NCBI GenBank assembly: GCA_913056415.1
Contig: CAJXNA010000019.1
Location: 1 to 14,526 of the forward strand
DNA from: an uncultured Chloroflexota bacterium
Lineage (GTDB): Bacteria; Chloroflexota; Dehalococcoidia; SM23-28-2; RBG-16-64-32
Reading direction: 5' to 3'
Length of the DNA stretch: 14,526 nt
Shown one piece after another: positions 5,822 to 12,994 of this stretch; position 1 is the stretch's first letter, and each line of letters begins with the position of its first letter. Below the pieces are notes generated by a model, which was not told the DNA's origin, made no database searches, and saw nothing but the letters and a program-made list of their open reading frames with translations. A program made the position numbers and the translations under genes.

Positions 5822-6691
5822 CTAGCTGAAGCGCTGGAGGTACTCCGCCAGGTCAAACTGCTTGCCCTCAGGCTCAAACTGACGGACCGCCGCGCCGAAG
5901 CTCTGGCGCTCTTCTTGATAGAAGACGCCCAGGTGTACCTTCTCCTCAGTGAGCGCCAGGTTGATGGCGGCCTTCAGGTCTTGCTGATCCCAGTCAGACG
6001 GCAACTCCTCGATGTGCTCGTCATAGAAGTCGTACGTGTTGAAGAACTCGGCGCAGGGGCTTTGGACGTGAACGAAGGAGAACCCTGGATGCTTGATCCC
6101 CTGTACGATGAGGTCGGTCAGGTCATTCGGCTTGGCCGAGTAGCCGCGGGCGACGAAAGTGGCGCCGTTGGCGAGGGCGAACAGTACGGGGGCCATCGGC
6201 TTGGCGATGACGCCGTAAGGAGTGGACTTGGTCTTGTGACCCATGCTAGATGTTGGCGACGCCTGGGCCTTGGTGAGGCCGTAGGTCTGGTTATCCATCA
6301 TGATGCAGGTGATGTCCACGTTGCGTGCGGCGGCGTGCGGGAAGTGGCCGGCGCCGATCGACATCAGGTCGCCGTCGCCGCCCATCACCAGGATGGTAAG
6401 GTCAGGGTTGGCGAGCTTCATACCGGTAGCGATTGGCAGGCTGCGGCCGTGAACCCCATGAAAGCCGAAAGTGCTCATGAAGTACGGCGTCCGGCTGGAA
6501 CAGCCGATGCCGGCCGCGACCACGACGTCCTTCGGCTGAAGCTGAAGGGCGGCCAGCGCCTTGTAAGTCGCGCTCAATACACCGAAGTCACCGCAGCCGG
6601 GGCACCAGATGGGCTTGTCGCCGCTCTTGTAGTCCTTAACGGTAAGGACGTCTGCCTCGGTTGCTTGTGCAACTTTGGTGGCATCAGGCAT
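5822..6691 (-). CDS. korB: 2-oxoacid:ferredoxin oxidoreductase beta subunit (probably 2-oxoglutarate)
   Basis: The 289-residue thiamine diphosphate-binding beta subunit belongs to a CoA-dependent 2-oxoacid:ferredoxin oxidoreductase. WCPGCG (Cys30, Cys33), GCSSR (Cys64) and SPC (Cys213) are the four ligands of the proximal [4Fe-4S] cluster. GGDGD at 104-108 and DNQTYGLTKAQ at 133-143 form the ThDP/Mg site. With KorA it would convert 2-oxoglutarate plus CoA to succinyl-CoA, CO2 and reduced ferredoxin, or the reverse. Substrate is inferred from the adjacent acn-icd; pyruvate or a broad specificity cannot be excluded. Its ATG overlaps the end of korA by 8 nt and has AGGAGG nine nt upstream, so the two are translationally coupled. 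No separate ferredoxin (delta) subunit is present nearby. Confidence 0.93.
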   Translation of the reverse strand: MPDATKVAQATEADVLTVKDYKSGDKPIWCPGCGDFGVLSATYKALAALQLQPKDVVVAAGIGCSSRTPYFMSTFGFHGVHGRSLPIATGMKLANPDLTILVMGGDGDLMSIGAGHFPHAAARNVDITCIMMDNQTYGLTKAQASPTSSMGHKTKSTPYGVIAKPMAPVLFALANGATFVARGYSAKPNDLTDLIVQGIKHPGFSFVHVQSPCAEFFNTYDFYDEHIEELPSDWDQQDLKAAINLALTEEKVHLGVFYQEERQSFGAAVRQFEPEGKQFDLAEYLQRFS

Positions 6692-8414
6692 GAACTAGAA
6701 CCTCCTGGATCTTCTTGTAAATCTCGCCCGGCGTGAACGGCAGGCCGCCGATCTTGTTGAAGCGTATCGGCTTCACCCCCAGGGTCGCGGTCAGGTGATG
6801 GGCGAACTGCCCCTGATAGTTGATCTCCGGTACCAGCACGCGGTCTACCGAGGCGATGAACTCCTTGAGCCTCTCCTCCGGCAACGGGTTGAGCACCCGC
6901 GGGTGCATCGCCGCTACCTTGAGGCCGTCAGCGAGGGCACGGTCCACGGCCTCGCGGATGGAGCCCTGGGTGGCTCCCCAGCCGATGATGCCGATATCGG
7001 CGTGCTCCGCGCCATAGCGGGGACACAGCTCCGCATTGTCGGTCTCCAGCCGTGCGGCCTCTAGCTTGCGAAACCGCTTTGCGGTCATCTTTTCGTGGGT
7101 ATCAGGCGTTAGGCGCGGGTGGCCTCGCTCATCGTGCTCCAGGCCCGGGGCGACGTAGGTGTGAGGATCCAGGCCGGGCACAGCCATCGGGGAGACGCCG
7201 TTATCGGTGATCTGGTAGCGAAGATAGTCCTCTGGGTTCGTTCCGTTAGGCCGGATGCGGTCCACTACGGGGAAGACGTCCGTATCGACTTCCCGGATGG
7301 TCTCGGTGCGGTGGGAGAGAGACTGGTCGGAGAGAAGTATGACGGGACACTGGTACTTCTCGGCCAGGCCGAACGCCAGCACCGAAATCCGGAAGCAGTT
7401 CTGTACCGAGGCGGGAGCCAGCACTATGCGGGGAAAGTCGCCATGGCCGCCGTACAGCGCCTGGAAGAGGTCACTCTGCTCCAGCTTGGTGGGCATGCCC
7501 GTGCTGGGGCCGGAGCGCTGCGCATTCACGATGACGATCGGTATCTCAGCCATGGAGGCCAGCCCCATCAGCTCCGTCATCAGGGAGAAGCCCGGCCCGG
7601 AGGTCGCGGTCATCGCCTTAGTGCCGGCGTAGGAGGCGCCGATAACGGAGCCTATTGACGCCATCTCGTCCTCGGCCTGAAGACACACGCCCCCAAAGCG
7701 CGGTAGCTGGCTGGCCATCGTCTCCAGGATATCGGTAGCCGGTGTGATCGGGTAGCCGGCGAAGTAGCGGCAGCCGGCGTGAAGGGCGCCGGCGGTGATG
7801 GCATCGTTGCCGGTCATTACCAGCCGTGCCACGTGGTCGGCGGTGCCCAGCCAGAACTTGTCTTCTTTCTGTATCTTCTTGGTGTACTCGTACCCGTGGT
7901 ATAGCGCCTGGATGTTCTTCTCCATGAGCTCGGCACGGCGCTTGTAGCGGCTCTTGACCATCTCCTCCAGCGATGCCGGCGGAAGCCCGAACAGCCCCGC
8001 CATCACCCCCAGGATGAGCACGTTGGTGCCGCGTACAAACTCCAGCTCCTCACGCGCGATCTTCTGGAAGGGGACGCCGTAGCAGATGATGTCGCTATCC
8101 GTGTCCGGCTGCACCAGGCCCGAGTCGTAAATGAGGACACCGCCCTCGTTCAGGTTTGGACGGTGCAGCTCGTACGCCTCCTGATCGAAGGCGATCAGGA
8201 TGTCGCAGCCGTCGCCGATGGAGTAGATCGGCTTGTTGGAGATACGAACCTGAAACCAGGCGTGTCCGCCCTTGATCTCGGCTGGATAGGTGCGGAAGGT
8301 GAAGGTCTGAAAGCCTATGCGGGCGGCGGCTGTCGTGAAGTTCTCGCCAGTACTGATAACACCGCCTATCGCGGTATCTCCGCCTATTCGGATGATAAAA
8401 TCATCCCTGGCCAA
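6684..8414 (-). CDS. korA: 2-oxoacid:ferredoxin oxidoreductase, fused gamma-alpha subunit
   Basis: The 576-residue protein is a fusion. An N-terminal gamma domain (about 1-185, starting DDFIIRIGGDTAIGG, with FRTYPAEIKGGHAWFQVRIS) is joined to an alpha domain (about 195-576). The alpha domain shows GYPITPATDILE at 220-231, AEDEMASIGSVIGASYAG, TSGPGFSLM and RSGPSTGMPTKLEQSDL at 300-316, a loop that contacts ThDP/substrate in this family. The fused form with a separate beta subunit is the common KorAB/VorAB-like arrangement that receives ferredoxin directly. The start is TTG at 8414-8412, preceded at some distance by GAGGGGG. An in-frame stop lies shortly upstream, so the N-terminus cannot be much longer. 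It is the first gene of the minus-strand TCA run and diverges from the RAM gene across a 259-bp AT-richer spacer. Confidence 0.93.
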   Translation of the reverse strand: MARDDFIIRIGGDTAIGGVISTGENFTTAAARIGFQTFTFRTYPAEIKGGHAWFQVRISNKPIYSIGDGCDILIAFDQEAYELHRPNLNEGGVLIYDSGLVQPDTDSDIICYGVPFQKIAREELEFVRGTNVLILGVMAGLFGLPPASLEEMVKSRYKRRAELMEKNIQALYHGYEYTKKIQKEDKFWLGTADHVARLVMTGNDAITAGALHAGCRYFAGYPITPATDILETMASQLPRFGGVCLQAEDEMASIGSVIGASYAGTKAMTATSGPGFSLMTELMGLASMAEIPIVIVNAQRSGPSTGMPTKLEQSDLFQALYGGHGDFPRIVLAPASVQNCFRISVLAFGLAEKYQCPVILLSDQSLSHRTETIREVDTDVFPVVDRIRPNGTNPEDYLRYQITDNGVSPMAVPGLDPHTYVAPGLEHDERGHPRLTPDTHEKMTAKRFRKLEAARLETDNAELCPRYGAEHADIGIIGWGATQGSIREAVDRALADGLKVAAMHPRVLNPLPEERLKEFIASVDRVLVPEINYQGQFAHHLTATLGVKPIRFNKIGGLPFTPGEIYKKIQEVLVHA

Positions 8415-8520
8415 GCCACGTTCCCCCTCTCAATACTCTGCTCCCTGCGACGGGGGGAGCCAGGCCACGCTCCGTTGCAGCACAGATAGCTTTCATCGGG
8501 GAAACGTCCTGAGCGCTGCC

Positions 8521-8539
8521 CTTTTGTCGGTCACAAAAG
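8521..8539. repeat. Perfect interrupted palindrome, candidate operator
   Basis: CTTTTGT-CGGTC-ACAAAAG is a 7-bp perfect inverted repeat with a 5-bp spacer. It lies 107 bp upstream of the korA start and 135 bp upstream of the RAM gene start. The size and symmetry fit a dimeric regulator site; it could also be a short RNA hairpin. There is no T-run after it to suggest a terminator. Confidence 0.4.
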
Positions 8540-8626
8540 TCGATCAATTTGGAAAGCTCACACTTAGTTTAACACTCTAGATTGGCTGTGTCTTCCGCGC
8601 CCCCGCTCTTCATATACGACGTGTTG

Positions 8627-8632
8627 TATAAT
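8627..8632 (+). promoter_or_regulatory. Candidate -10 box TATAAT of the RAM-domain gene
   Basis: A consensus TATAAT lies 41 bp before the ATG at 8674, in the same TGTATAATT context as the box before the PPOX gene. A leader of about 35 nt would carry the AGGGAG ribosome binding site near 8661. No good -35 is seen. Confidence 0.45.
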
Positions 8633-8673
8633 TTTGGCGTTCCTACCCCGCGTTAGCAATTAGGGAGCGTCCA

Positions 8674-8910
8674 ATGCCAGTGAAAGCCTACGTCCTGGTG
8701 GTCACCGATCCCGGTAAGACGAGACGCGTCAAGCAGGCGATGCGTGACATCCCCAACATCGTGGAGATGCACGAAGTGATGGGCCCTTACGACATCGTGG
8801 TGGAGATCGAGGTGGCGAACCTCCAGGAGATCCCGCCGATCCTGGGCGAGAAGATACGCAACATCGAAGGGATTGAGAGCACGACCTCTCTGGTCACGTT
8901 GCCTGACTAG
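8674..8910 (+). CDS. Stand-alone RAM domain protein (Lrp/AsnC ligand-binding fold)
   Basis: The 78-residue protein starts VKAYVLVVTDPGKTRRVKQA and continues through VMGPYDIVVEIEV and NLQEIPPILGEKIRNIEGIE to STTSLVTL. This is the beta-alpha-beta-beta-alpha-beta pattern of the RAM (AsnC_trans_reg) domain, without the N-terminal helix-turn-helix of Lrp/AsnC. Such small proteins form dimers or higher rings and bind amino acids or related effectors; some partner full-length Lrp regulators. It is complete: ATG with AGGGAG upstream, and stop TAG. It diverges from korA and converges on the biotin carrier gene with a 6-nt gap, so a link to 2-oxoacid or amino acid sensing is suggested by position only. 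No DNA-binding segment is visible, so it is not a repressor on its own. Confidence 0.87.
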   Translation: MPVKAYVLVVTDPGKTRRVKQAMRDIPNIVEMHEVMGPYDIVVEIEVANLQEIPPILGEKIRNIEGIESTTSLVTLPD

Positions 8911-8922
8911 GCGGCCCTAGTC
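8905..8922. terminator. Hairpin containing both convergent stop codons
   Basis: GACTAGG-CGGC-CCTAGTC is a perfect 7-bp stem with a 4-nt loop. The left arm holds the TAG of the RAM gene and the right arm the complement of the TAG of the biotin carrier gene, so it could act on both transcripts. It lacks a T-run, so its role as a terminator is uncertain. Confidence 0.3.
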
Positions 8923-9420
8923 CAGGTCCAGGATAATCAGCAGGTCGCCCTCGCTCACGCGGGCGCCGGCGGCCACCGCTACCTCCTTGACGGTGCCGTT
9001 TGCCGGGGCCAGCACCTCGTTCTCCATCTTCATCGCCTCAATGATGAGGAGGACGTCGCCCTCCTTCACCTGCTTGCCCGGCTCCACGTCTACTCGCATG
9101 ATGCGGCCGGTCATACGAGAAGTGATGGCCCCGGCGCCACCCGGAGGCGTGGGGCGCTTGGGAGCGCCGCCTGCTGGACGGCGGGCTGCTGCTGCTCCCT
9201 TCAGCTCTACCTCATACTCCTTGGCATCCACCAGCACCTTTATCGGGCCCTCTGCCGCGGCGTCAGGCGGCAGATGCACCTGATAGGGGCGCTCGTTGAC
9301 GTAGACCGTGACGATGTCACCCTGGCGCACTATCCGCACCGGGTAGTCGACGCCCCCCACGCTCACGCTGTCCTCCCCCGGCTGGACTTCGAACTCTTGC
9401 CCCTGAACGACTATCTTCAC
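8917..9420 (-). CDS. Biotin carboxyl carrier protein (biotinyl domain, transcarboxylase 1.3S-like)
   Basis: The 167-residue protein ends in a biotinyl domain, about residues 98-167, with EAMKMENEV at 128-136; Lys131 is the residue that is biotinylated. The N-terminal half (1-75) has two beta-rich segments (IVVQGQEFEVQP and KVLVDAKEYEVELK), followed by an Ala/Pro/Gly-rich linker of about 25 residues typical of a swinging arm. It carries CO2 between the two carboxyltransferases encoded just upstream. The start is GTG at 9420-9418, overlapping the TAG of the preceding gene by one base (TAGTG) with GAGGG five nt before it, so translation is coupled. At 167 residues it is longer than the 123-residue 1.3S subunit of Propionibacterium. 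It could also serve a biotin carboxylase encoded elsewhere. Confidence 0.93.
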   Translation of the reverse strand: MKIVVQGQEFEVQPGEDSVSVGGVDYPVRIVRQGDIVTVYVNERPYQVHLPPDAAAEGPIKVLVDAKEYEVELKGAAAARRPAGGAPKRPTPPGGAGAITSRMTGRIMRVDVEPGKQVKEGDVLLIIEAMKMENEVLAPANGTVKEVAVAAGARVSEGDLLIILDLD

Positions 9421-10892
9421 TAGCGCCCTCTGAGCAGACGCTGACGCCCTGCCTGCTTCCAGGGCGAGCGTGTGCTGTCCGTCCCAGTGGGGGCTGGCTC
9501 AGCGGCGTTGCGCCCGTGGCTGAGCGCTGCGGCGAGAGCGGCGACGATCTCGTTCTCGAGGCCGGCGCCCCCGGCCCGCCACTCCAGGAAATCGCGGACC
9601 ACCTGGGGGAACAGGACCGAGGAGACAATGTCCTCCTCGCTCGTGGCGAGCTTGCCGATCTCCTTCTTCGCGTTGGCCATCTCCGGTTTGATGTGGTCGG
9701 CGGGGCGGTCCGTGATCGGCTTGGCGTCCGCGGCGATGGCTCGCTGCGCTTCCTTGTTGACCGGGGCGGGCGAGGCGCCGTACTGACCTAGAACGTAGGC
9801 GCGGCTCTCCTTGGTGACCTGCTTGTAGCGCTGGCCGAACAGCGCGTTCAGGACGGCCTGCGTACCTACGATCTGGCTGGTAGGCGTCACCAGGGGCGGG
9901 TAGCCGAAATCCGCACGCACGCGGGGAATCTCCCCCAGGACGTCCTTCAGCTTGTCCAGGGCGCCCTGGTCGCGGAGCTGGGAGACGAGGTTGGAGATCA
10001 TGCCGCCGGGCACCTGGTGCAGGAGCACCCCTGCATCCACTCGCACGTTGCCTTCGAAGGCGGCGTACTTCTTGCGTACCTCCGCGAAGTAGTCGGAGAT
10101 GTGGGTGAGCTGCTCCAGGTCCAGCTTCGCATCGTGCTCCGTGCCCTCAAACGTGGCGACGGTGGACTCGCAGGAAGGCTGTGACGTGCCCTGGGAGAGG
10201 CTGGAGATCGCGCAGTCGATGACGTCCATGCCGGCCTCGATTGCCTTGACATAAGACATCTCGGCCATGCCGCTGGTACAGTGACAGTGAAGCTGGAGGG
10301 GAACGTTCACCGCCTCCTTGATGCGCTTCGTGATCTCGTATGCGTCGTACGGGTGCAGCAGGCCTGCCATGTCTTTGAGGCAGATGGAGTCGGAGCCCAT
10401 CTGCACCAGCTCCTTCGCCATCTTGACGTACGTATCGATGGTGTGCACAGGGCTGATCGTGTAGCAGATGGTGCCCTGAACGTGGCCGCCGGCGCGCTTA
10501 ACGGCGCGGATGGCGGTCTCCAGGTTGCGCAGGTCGTTCACCGCATCGAAGATGCGGAAGATGTCCATGCCGTTCTTCACGGCCAGCTCGATGAACTTCT
10601 CCACAACATCGTCCGCGTAGTGGCGGTAGCCGACGACGTTCTGGCCCCGGAGCAGCATCTGCGTGGGCGTCTTCTTGAACCGCTTCTTGAGCTCGCGCAG
10701 CCGCTCCCAGGGATCGTCGTGCAGGAAGCGGAGCGCGGTGTCGAAAGTGGCGCCGCCCCATATCTCCACCGAGTGATAGCCGACCGAGTCGATCTCCTCA
10801 GCGATGGGCAGCATGTCCTCCGTGCGCATACGCGTCGCCAGGAGCGACTGGTGAGCGTCGCGCAGGGTGGTGTCGGTGATCTTCACGCCCAT
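9420..10892 (-). CDS. PycB/OadA-type carboxyltransferase (oxaloacetate/pyruvate side; transcarboxylase 5S-like)
   Basis: The 490-residue protein has a TIM barrel starting VKITDTTLRDAHQSLLATRM (metal-ligand Asp12), GGATFD at 46-51, KDMAGLLHPYDA with Lys173 (the expected carbamylated metal ligand), and HCHCTSG with metal His202 and His204. VPGGMISNL and the conserved C-terminal region follow. It moves the carboxyl group between oxaloacetate and biotin, giving pyruvate, as in pyruvate carboxylase subunit B, oxaloacetate decarboxylase alpha and transcarboxylase 5S. There is no biotinyl domain at its C-terminus; that domain is the next gene. The last 30 residues are a low-complexity, basic tail ending RQRLLRGR. 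It starts 9 nt after the preceding gene, in one operon. No OadB-like membrane subunit is present, which argues against a sodium pump. Confidence 0.92.
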   Translation of the reverse strand: MGVKITDTTLRDAHQSLLATRMRTEDMLPIAEEIDSVGYHSVEIWGGATFDTALRFLHDDPWERLRELKKRFKKTPTQMLLRGQNVVGYRHYADDVVEKFIELAVKNGMDIFRIFDAVNDLRNLETAIRAVKRAGGHVQGTICYTISPVHTIDTYVKMAKELVQMGSDSICLKDMAGLLHPYDAYEITKRIKEAVNVPLQLHCHCTSGMAEMSYVKAIEAGMDVIDCAISSLSQGTSQPSCESTVATFEGTEHDAKLDLEQLTHISDYFAEVRKKYAAFEGNVRVDAGVLLHQVPGGMISNLVSQLRDQGALDKLKDVLGEIPRVRADFGYPPLVTPTSQIVGTQAVLNALFGQRYKQVTKESRAYVLGQYGASPAPVNKEAQRAIAADAKPITDRPADHIKPEMANAKKEIGKLATSEEDIVSSVLFPQVVRDFLEWRAGGAGLENEIVAALAAALSHGRNAAEPAPTGTDSTRSPWKQAGRQRLLRGR

Positions 10893-10901
10893 GGGTGCGG
10901 C

Positions 10902-12452
10902 CTACAGCGGGATGTTGCCGTGCTTCTTGGGTGGGTTGCTGTCCGTCTTATTCTGCAGCATCTCCAGGGCGCGGATGATCTTGAGGCGGGTGTCCCGCGG
11001 CTCGATGACATCGTCGATGAAGCCCCGTGACGCAGTCACGTAAGGGTTGGCGAACTGCTGGCGATACTGCTCCACCAGCTCCTTGCGCTTGGCCTCGGCG
11101 TCGCCGGCGGCCTCGATCTCGCGACGGAAGATAATGTTCACCGCGCCGTCGGGCCCCATGACCGCGATCTCGGCGGAAGGCCAGGCGTAGTTCACGTCCG
11201 CCCGCAGGTGCTTGGAGCCCATAACGTCGTAGGCGCCGCCGTACGCCTTGCGGACGATGATCGTCACCTTGGGGACTGTGGCCTCAGCGTAGGCGTAGAT
11301 TAGCTTGGCGCCGTGCGTGATGATGCCGCCGTACTCCTGGCTGGTGCCGGGCAGATAGCCGGGCACGTCAACCAGGGTAACGATGGGCACGTTGAAGGCG
11401 TCGCAGAAGCGGACGAAGCGGGCGGCCTTGCGGGAGGAGTCGACGTCGAGGATGCCGGCCAGGGCGACGGGGTTGTTCGCCACGATGCCCACCGGCCTGC
11501 CGCCCATGCGGGCGAAGCCGACGACGATGTTACCGGCCCAGAACGGGTGCACCTCCAGGAAGTCGCCGTCGTCGACGATTGAGTAGATGACATCATGGGC
11601 GTCGTACGGCTTCGAAGGGTCAGCGGGGACGATGGAGGCGAGGTCGTCGCAGCTGCGGGTCGGGTCGTCCACGGGCTCGGCGTAGGGAGGGTCCTCCATG
11701 TTGTTGGCAGGCAGGAAGGAGAGCAGGCGTCGTACCTCGGCCAGGCAGTCTTCCTCGCCTTCGATGGCGAAGTGGGCGACGCCGCTCTTGGAGGAGTGGA
11801 CCTGAGCTCCGCCCAGCTCCTCGTGTGTGACCTCCTCCTGAGTGACGGCGCGGATAACATCCGGGCCTGTGATGTACATCTGGGAGGTGCCTGCGACCAT
11901 AAAGATGAAATCGGTGATCGCTGGGGAGTAGACAGCGCCGCCGGCGCAGGGGCCCATGATCACTGATATCTGCGGCACCACCCCTGAAGCTAGCGTGTTG
12001 CGGAGGAAGATATCGCCGTAGCCTTTAAGAGCGACGACGCCTTCCTGGATGCGAGCGCCGCCGGAGTCGTTAATGCCGATGACGGGGGCGCCGTTCTTCA
12101 TCGCCAGGTCCATCACCTTGCAAATCTTCTCGGACACCACCTCGGAGAGAGAGCCGCCGAAGACGGTGAAGTCCTGGGAGTAGACGTACACCAGGCGGCC
12201 GTCCACCCTGCCGTAGCCTGTCACCACGGCGTCGCCGTAGTACTTCTGCTTGTCGAGGCCGAACTCTACGCTGCGGTGAGTCATCAACGAGTCCAACTCC
12301 TCGAAGGTGCCGTCGTCCAGGAGGATGTTGAGGCGCTCGCGGGCGGTAAGCTTGCCGCGTTTGTGCTGGGCCTTTATGCGTTCCTCACCGCCGCCCAGTT
12401 GGGCGAGCTGTTTGAGGCGCTGTAGTTCGCTGGCTTTCTCGTCGATGGCCAT
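10902..12452 (-). CDS. Acyl-CoA carboxyltransferase (propionyl-CoA carboxylase beta / MmdA; transcarboxylase 12S-like)
   Basis: The 516-residue protein has two crotonase-like carboxyltransferase halves. FTVFGGSLSE at 95-104, NDSGGARIQEGV at 128-139 and GPCAGGAVYSP at 167-177 form the acyl-CoA pocket and oxyanion hole of the first. VDVPGYLPGTSQEYGGII and RKAYGGAYDVMGSKHL belong to the second. Asp409 in GGAYD matches the residue that favours propionyl-CoA over acetyl-CoA in PccB-type enzymes. It exchanges carboxyl between biotin and propionyl-CoA/methylmalonyl-CoA. With the two genes downstream it makes a 12S-5S-1.3S-like set. No biotin carboxylase (PccA) is adjacent. The ATG at 12452 has no Shine-Dalgarno, but TATAGT lies 7 nt before it, so the transcript may be leaderless. 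Confidence 0.93.
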   Translation of the reverse strand: MAIDEKASELQRLKQLAQLGGGEERIKAQHKRGKLTARERLNILLDDGTFEELDSLMTHRSVEFGLDKQKYYGDAVVTGYGRVDGRLVYVYSQDFTVFGGSLSEVVSEKICKVMDLAMKNGAPVIGINDSGGARIQEGVVALKGYGDIFLRNTLASGVVPQISVIMGPCAGGAVYSPAITDFIFMVAGTSQMYITGPDVIRAVTQEEVTHEELGGAQVHSSKSGVAHFAIEGEEDCLAEVRRLLSFLPANNMEDPPYAEPVDDPTRSCDDLASIVPADPSKPYDAHDVIYSIVDDGDFLEVHPFWAGNIVVGFARMGGRPVGIVANNPVALAGILDVDSSRKAARFVRFCDAFNVPIVTLVDVPGYLPGTSQEYGGIITHGAKLIYAYAEATVPKVTIIVRKAYGGAYDVMGSKHLRADVNYAWPSAEIAVMGPDGAVNIIFRREIEAAGDAEAKRKELVEQYRQQFANPYVTASRGFIDDVIEPRDTRLKIIRALEMLQNKTDSNPPKKHGNIPL

Positions 12453-12459
12453 AGTAGTG

Positions 12460-12465
12460 ACTATA
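12460..12465 (-). promoter_or_regulatory. Candidate -10 box TATAGT giving a leaderless start
   Basis: TATAGT on the minus strand ends 7 nt before the carboxyltransferase ATG, the distance at which transcription usually begins, so mRNA could start at or next to the ATG. A nearby 6-bp inverted repeat (CGATAG/CTATCG, 12480-12498) overlaps the place of a -35, which is not otherwise recognisable. Confidence 0.35.
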
Positions 12466-12542
12466 CGTGAAGCGCTGCCCGATAGCGGGCGTCTATCGCG
12501 CGACCGATGTTAGCATACGCCCTTCAGGCTCGCAACTTGAGG

Positions 12543-12962
12543 CTACTGCGGTATCTTCAGCTCTTGACCCACATGCAGGCTCGTCGGGTCATCGATGCCG
12601 TTGAGCTCTAGGAGGTCCGTGACATCCACGCCGCACGTCTCGGCTATCGCAGAGGGGACGTCCCCTGACTGGACGGTGTACGTGTCGCCGCACTCGCCGG
12701 GCGTGACCTGATCGCCGTCCCCGTCCCCGTCTGCCTCTCCTTCGTCCTGGCTGGTGGGAGTCAGGATATCCGGCTCCAGGATGATGGGCTCCGGCGGATT
12801 AGTCCAGGGGGTGGCTGTGGGCACGGAGCCGGGGTCGGTCAGGTTGCCCGGAAGCGACTCTCCATCGCCGTCTCCGCCGCAGGCAGCCACCAGCAGCAGG
12901 CCTAGGGCCAGTGCAGACAGCGGCAGAAGTAGCGTGCGGGCGGTCATTGGCGTCGCGCGCAT
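12543..12962 (-). CDS. Small LysM-domain lipoprotein
   Basis: With the ATG at 12962 the protein has 139 residues. It opens with a lipoprotein signal: basic n-region, the hydrophobic run LLLPLSALALGLLLV, and a lipobox VAAC-G with Cys28. A Pro/Asp/Gly-rich linker with a DGDGDGD stretch follows. The C-terminal 45 residues are one LysM domain: DTYTVQSGDVPSAIAETCGV, DVTDLLELNGI, LHVGQELKIP. LysM binds GlcNAc-containing polymers such as peptidoglycan, so this is probably a surface or cell-wall protein anchored by lipid. Two cysteines around the LysM (in ECGD and ETCGV) could form a disulfide. An upstream TTG (12989) and a downstream ATG (12947) are other possible starts; the latter gives the most compact signal peptide. 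There is no clear ribosome binding site at any of them. Confidence 0.82.
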   Translation of the reverse strand: MRATPMTARTLLLPLSALALGLLLVAACGGDGDGESLPGNLTDPGSVPTATPWTNPPEPIILEPDILTPTSQDEGEADGDGDGDQVTPGECGDTYTVQSGDVPSAIAETCGVDVTDLLELNGIDDPTSLHVGQELKIPQ

Positions 12963-12994
12963 AGTACAGCAGAGGAGGCGCGGGGGCAAGCGAC

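Larger units (their letters stand above)
8415..8673. promoter_or_regulatory. Divergent promoter region between korA and the RAM-domain gene
   Basis: This is the longest non-coding stretch of the window (259 bp) and is visibly richer in A and T than its surroundings from about 8520 to 8660. It should carry the promoter of the korA operon on the minus strand and that of the RAM gene on the plus strand. A perfect palindrome (8521-8539) and a TATAAT (8627-8632) are the only specific elements I can point to. I see no convincing riboswitch or small gene. Confidence 0.45.

Noticed and set aside
8415..8673. Possible small RNA or riboswitch in the korA leader
   Set aside because: Apart from one 7-bp palindrome I could not find a conserved fold or a terminator with a T-run. 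It is kept as a promoter region only.
9420..10892. Sodium-pumping oxaloacetate decarboxylase alpha subunit
   Set aside because: There is no OadB- or OadG-like membrane gene next to it, and the biotinyl domain is a separate gene beside a CoA carboxyltransferase. A transcarboxylase or pyruvate carboxylase subunit B role fits better.
12480..12498. Inverted repeat CGATAG/CTATCG with 7-nt loop upstream of the carboxyltransferase gene
   Set aside because: Only six base pairs, no T-run, and such repeats are common by chance. Mentioned with the promoter but not called as a terminator or operator.
12715..12745. Short GTCCCC-type repeat in the LysM gene as a regulatory or CRISPR-like element
   Set aside because: It encodes the DGDGDGD linker of the lipoprotein; there are no spaced repeats of CRISPR size anywhere in the window.
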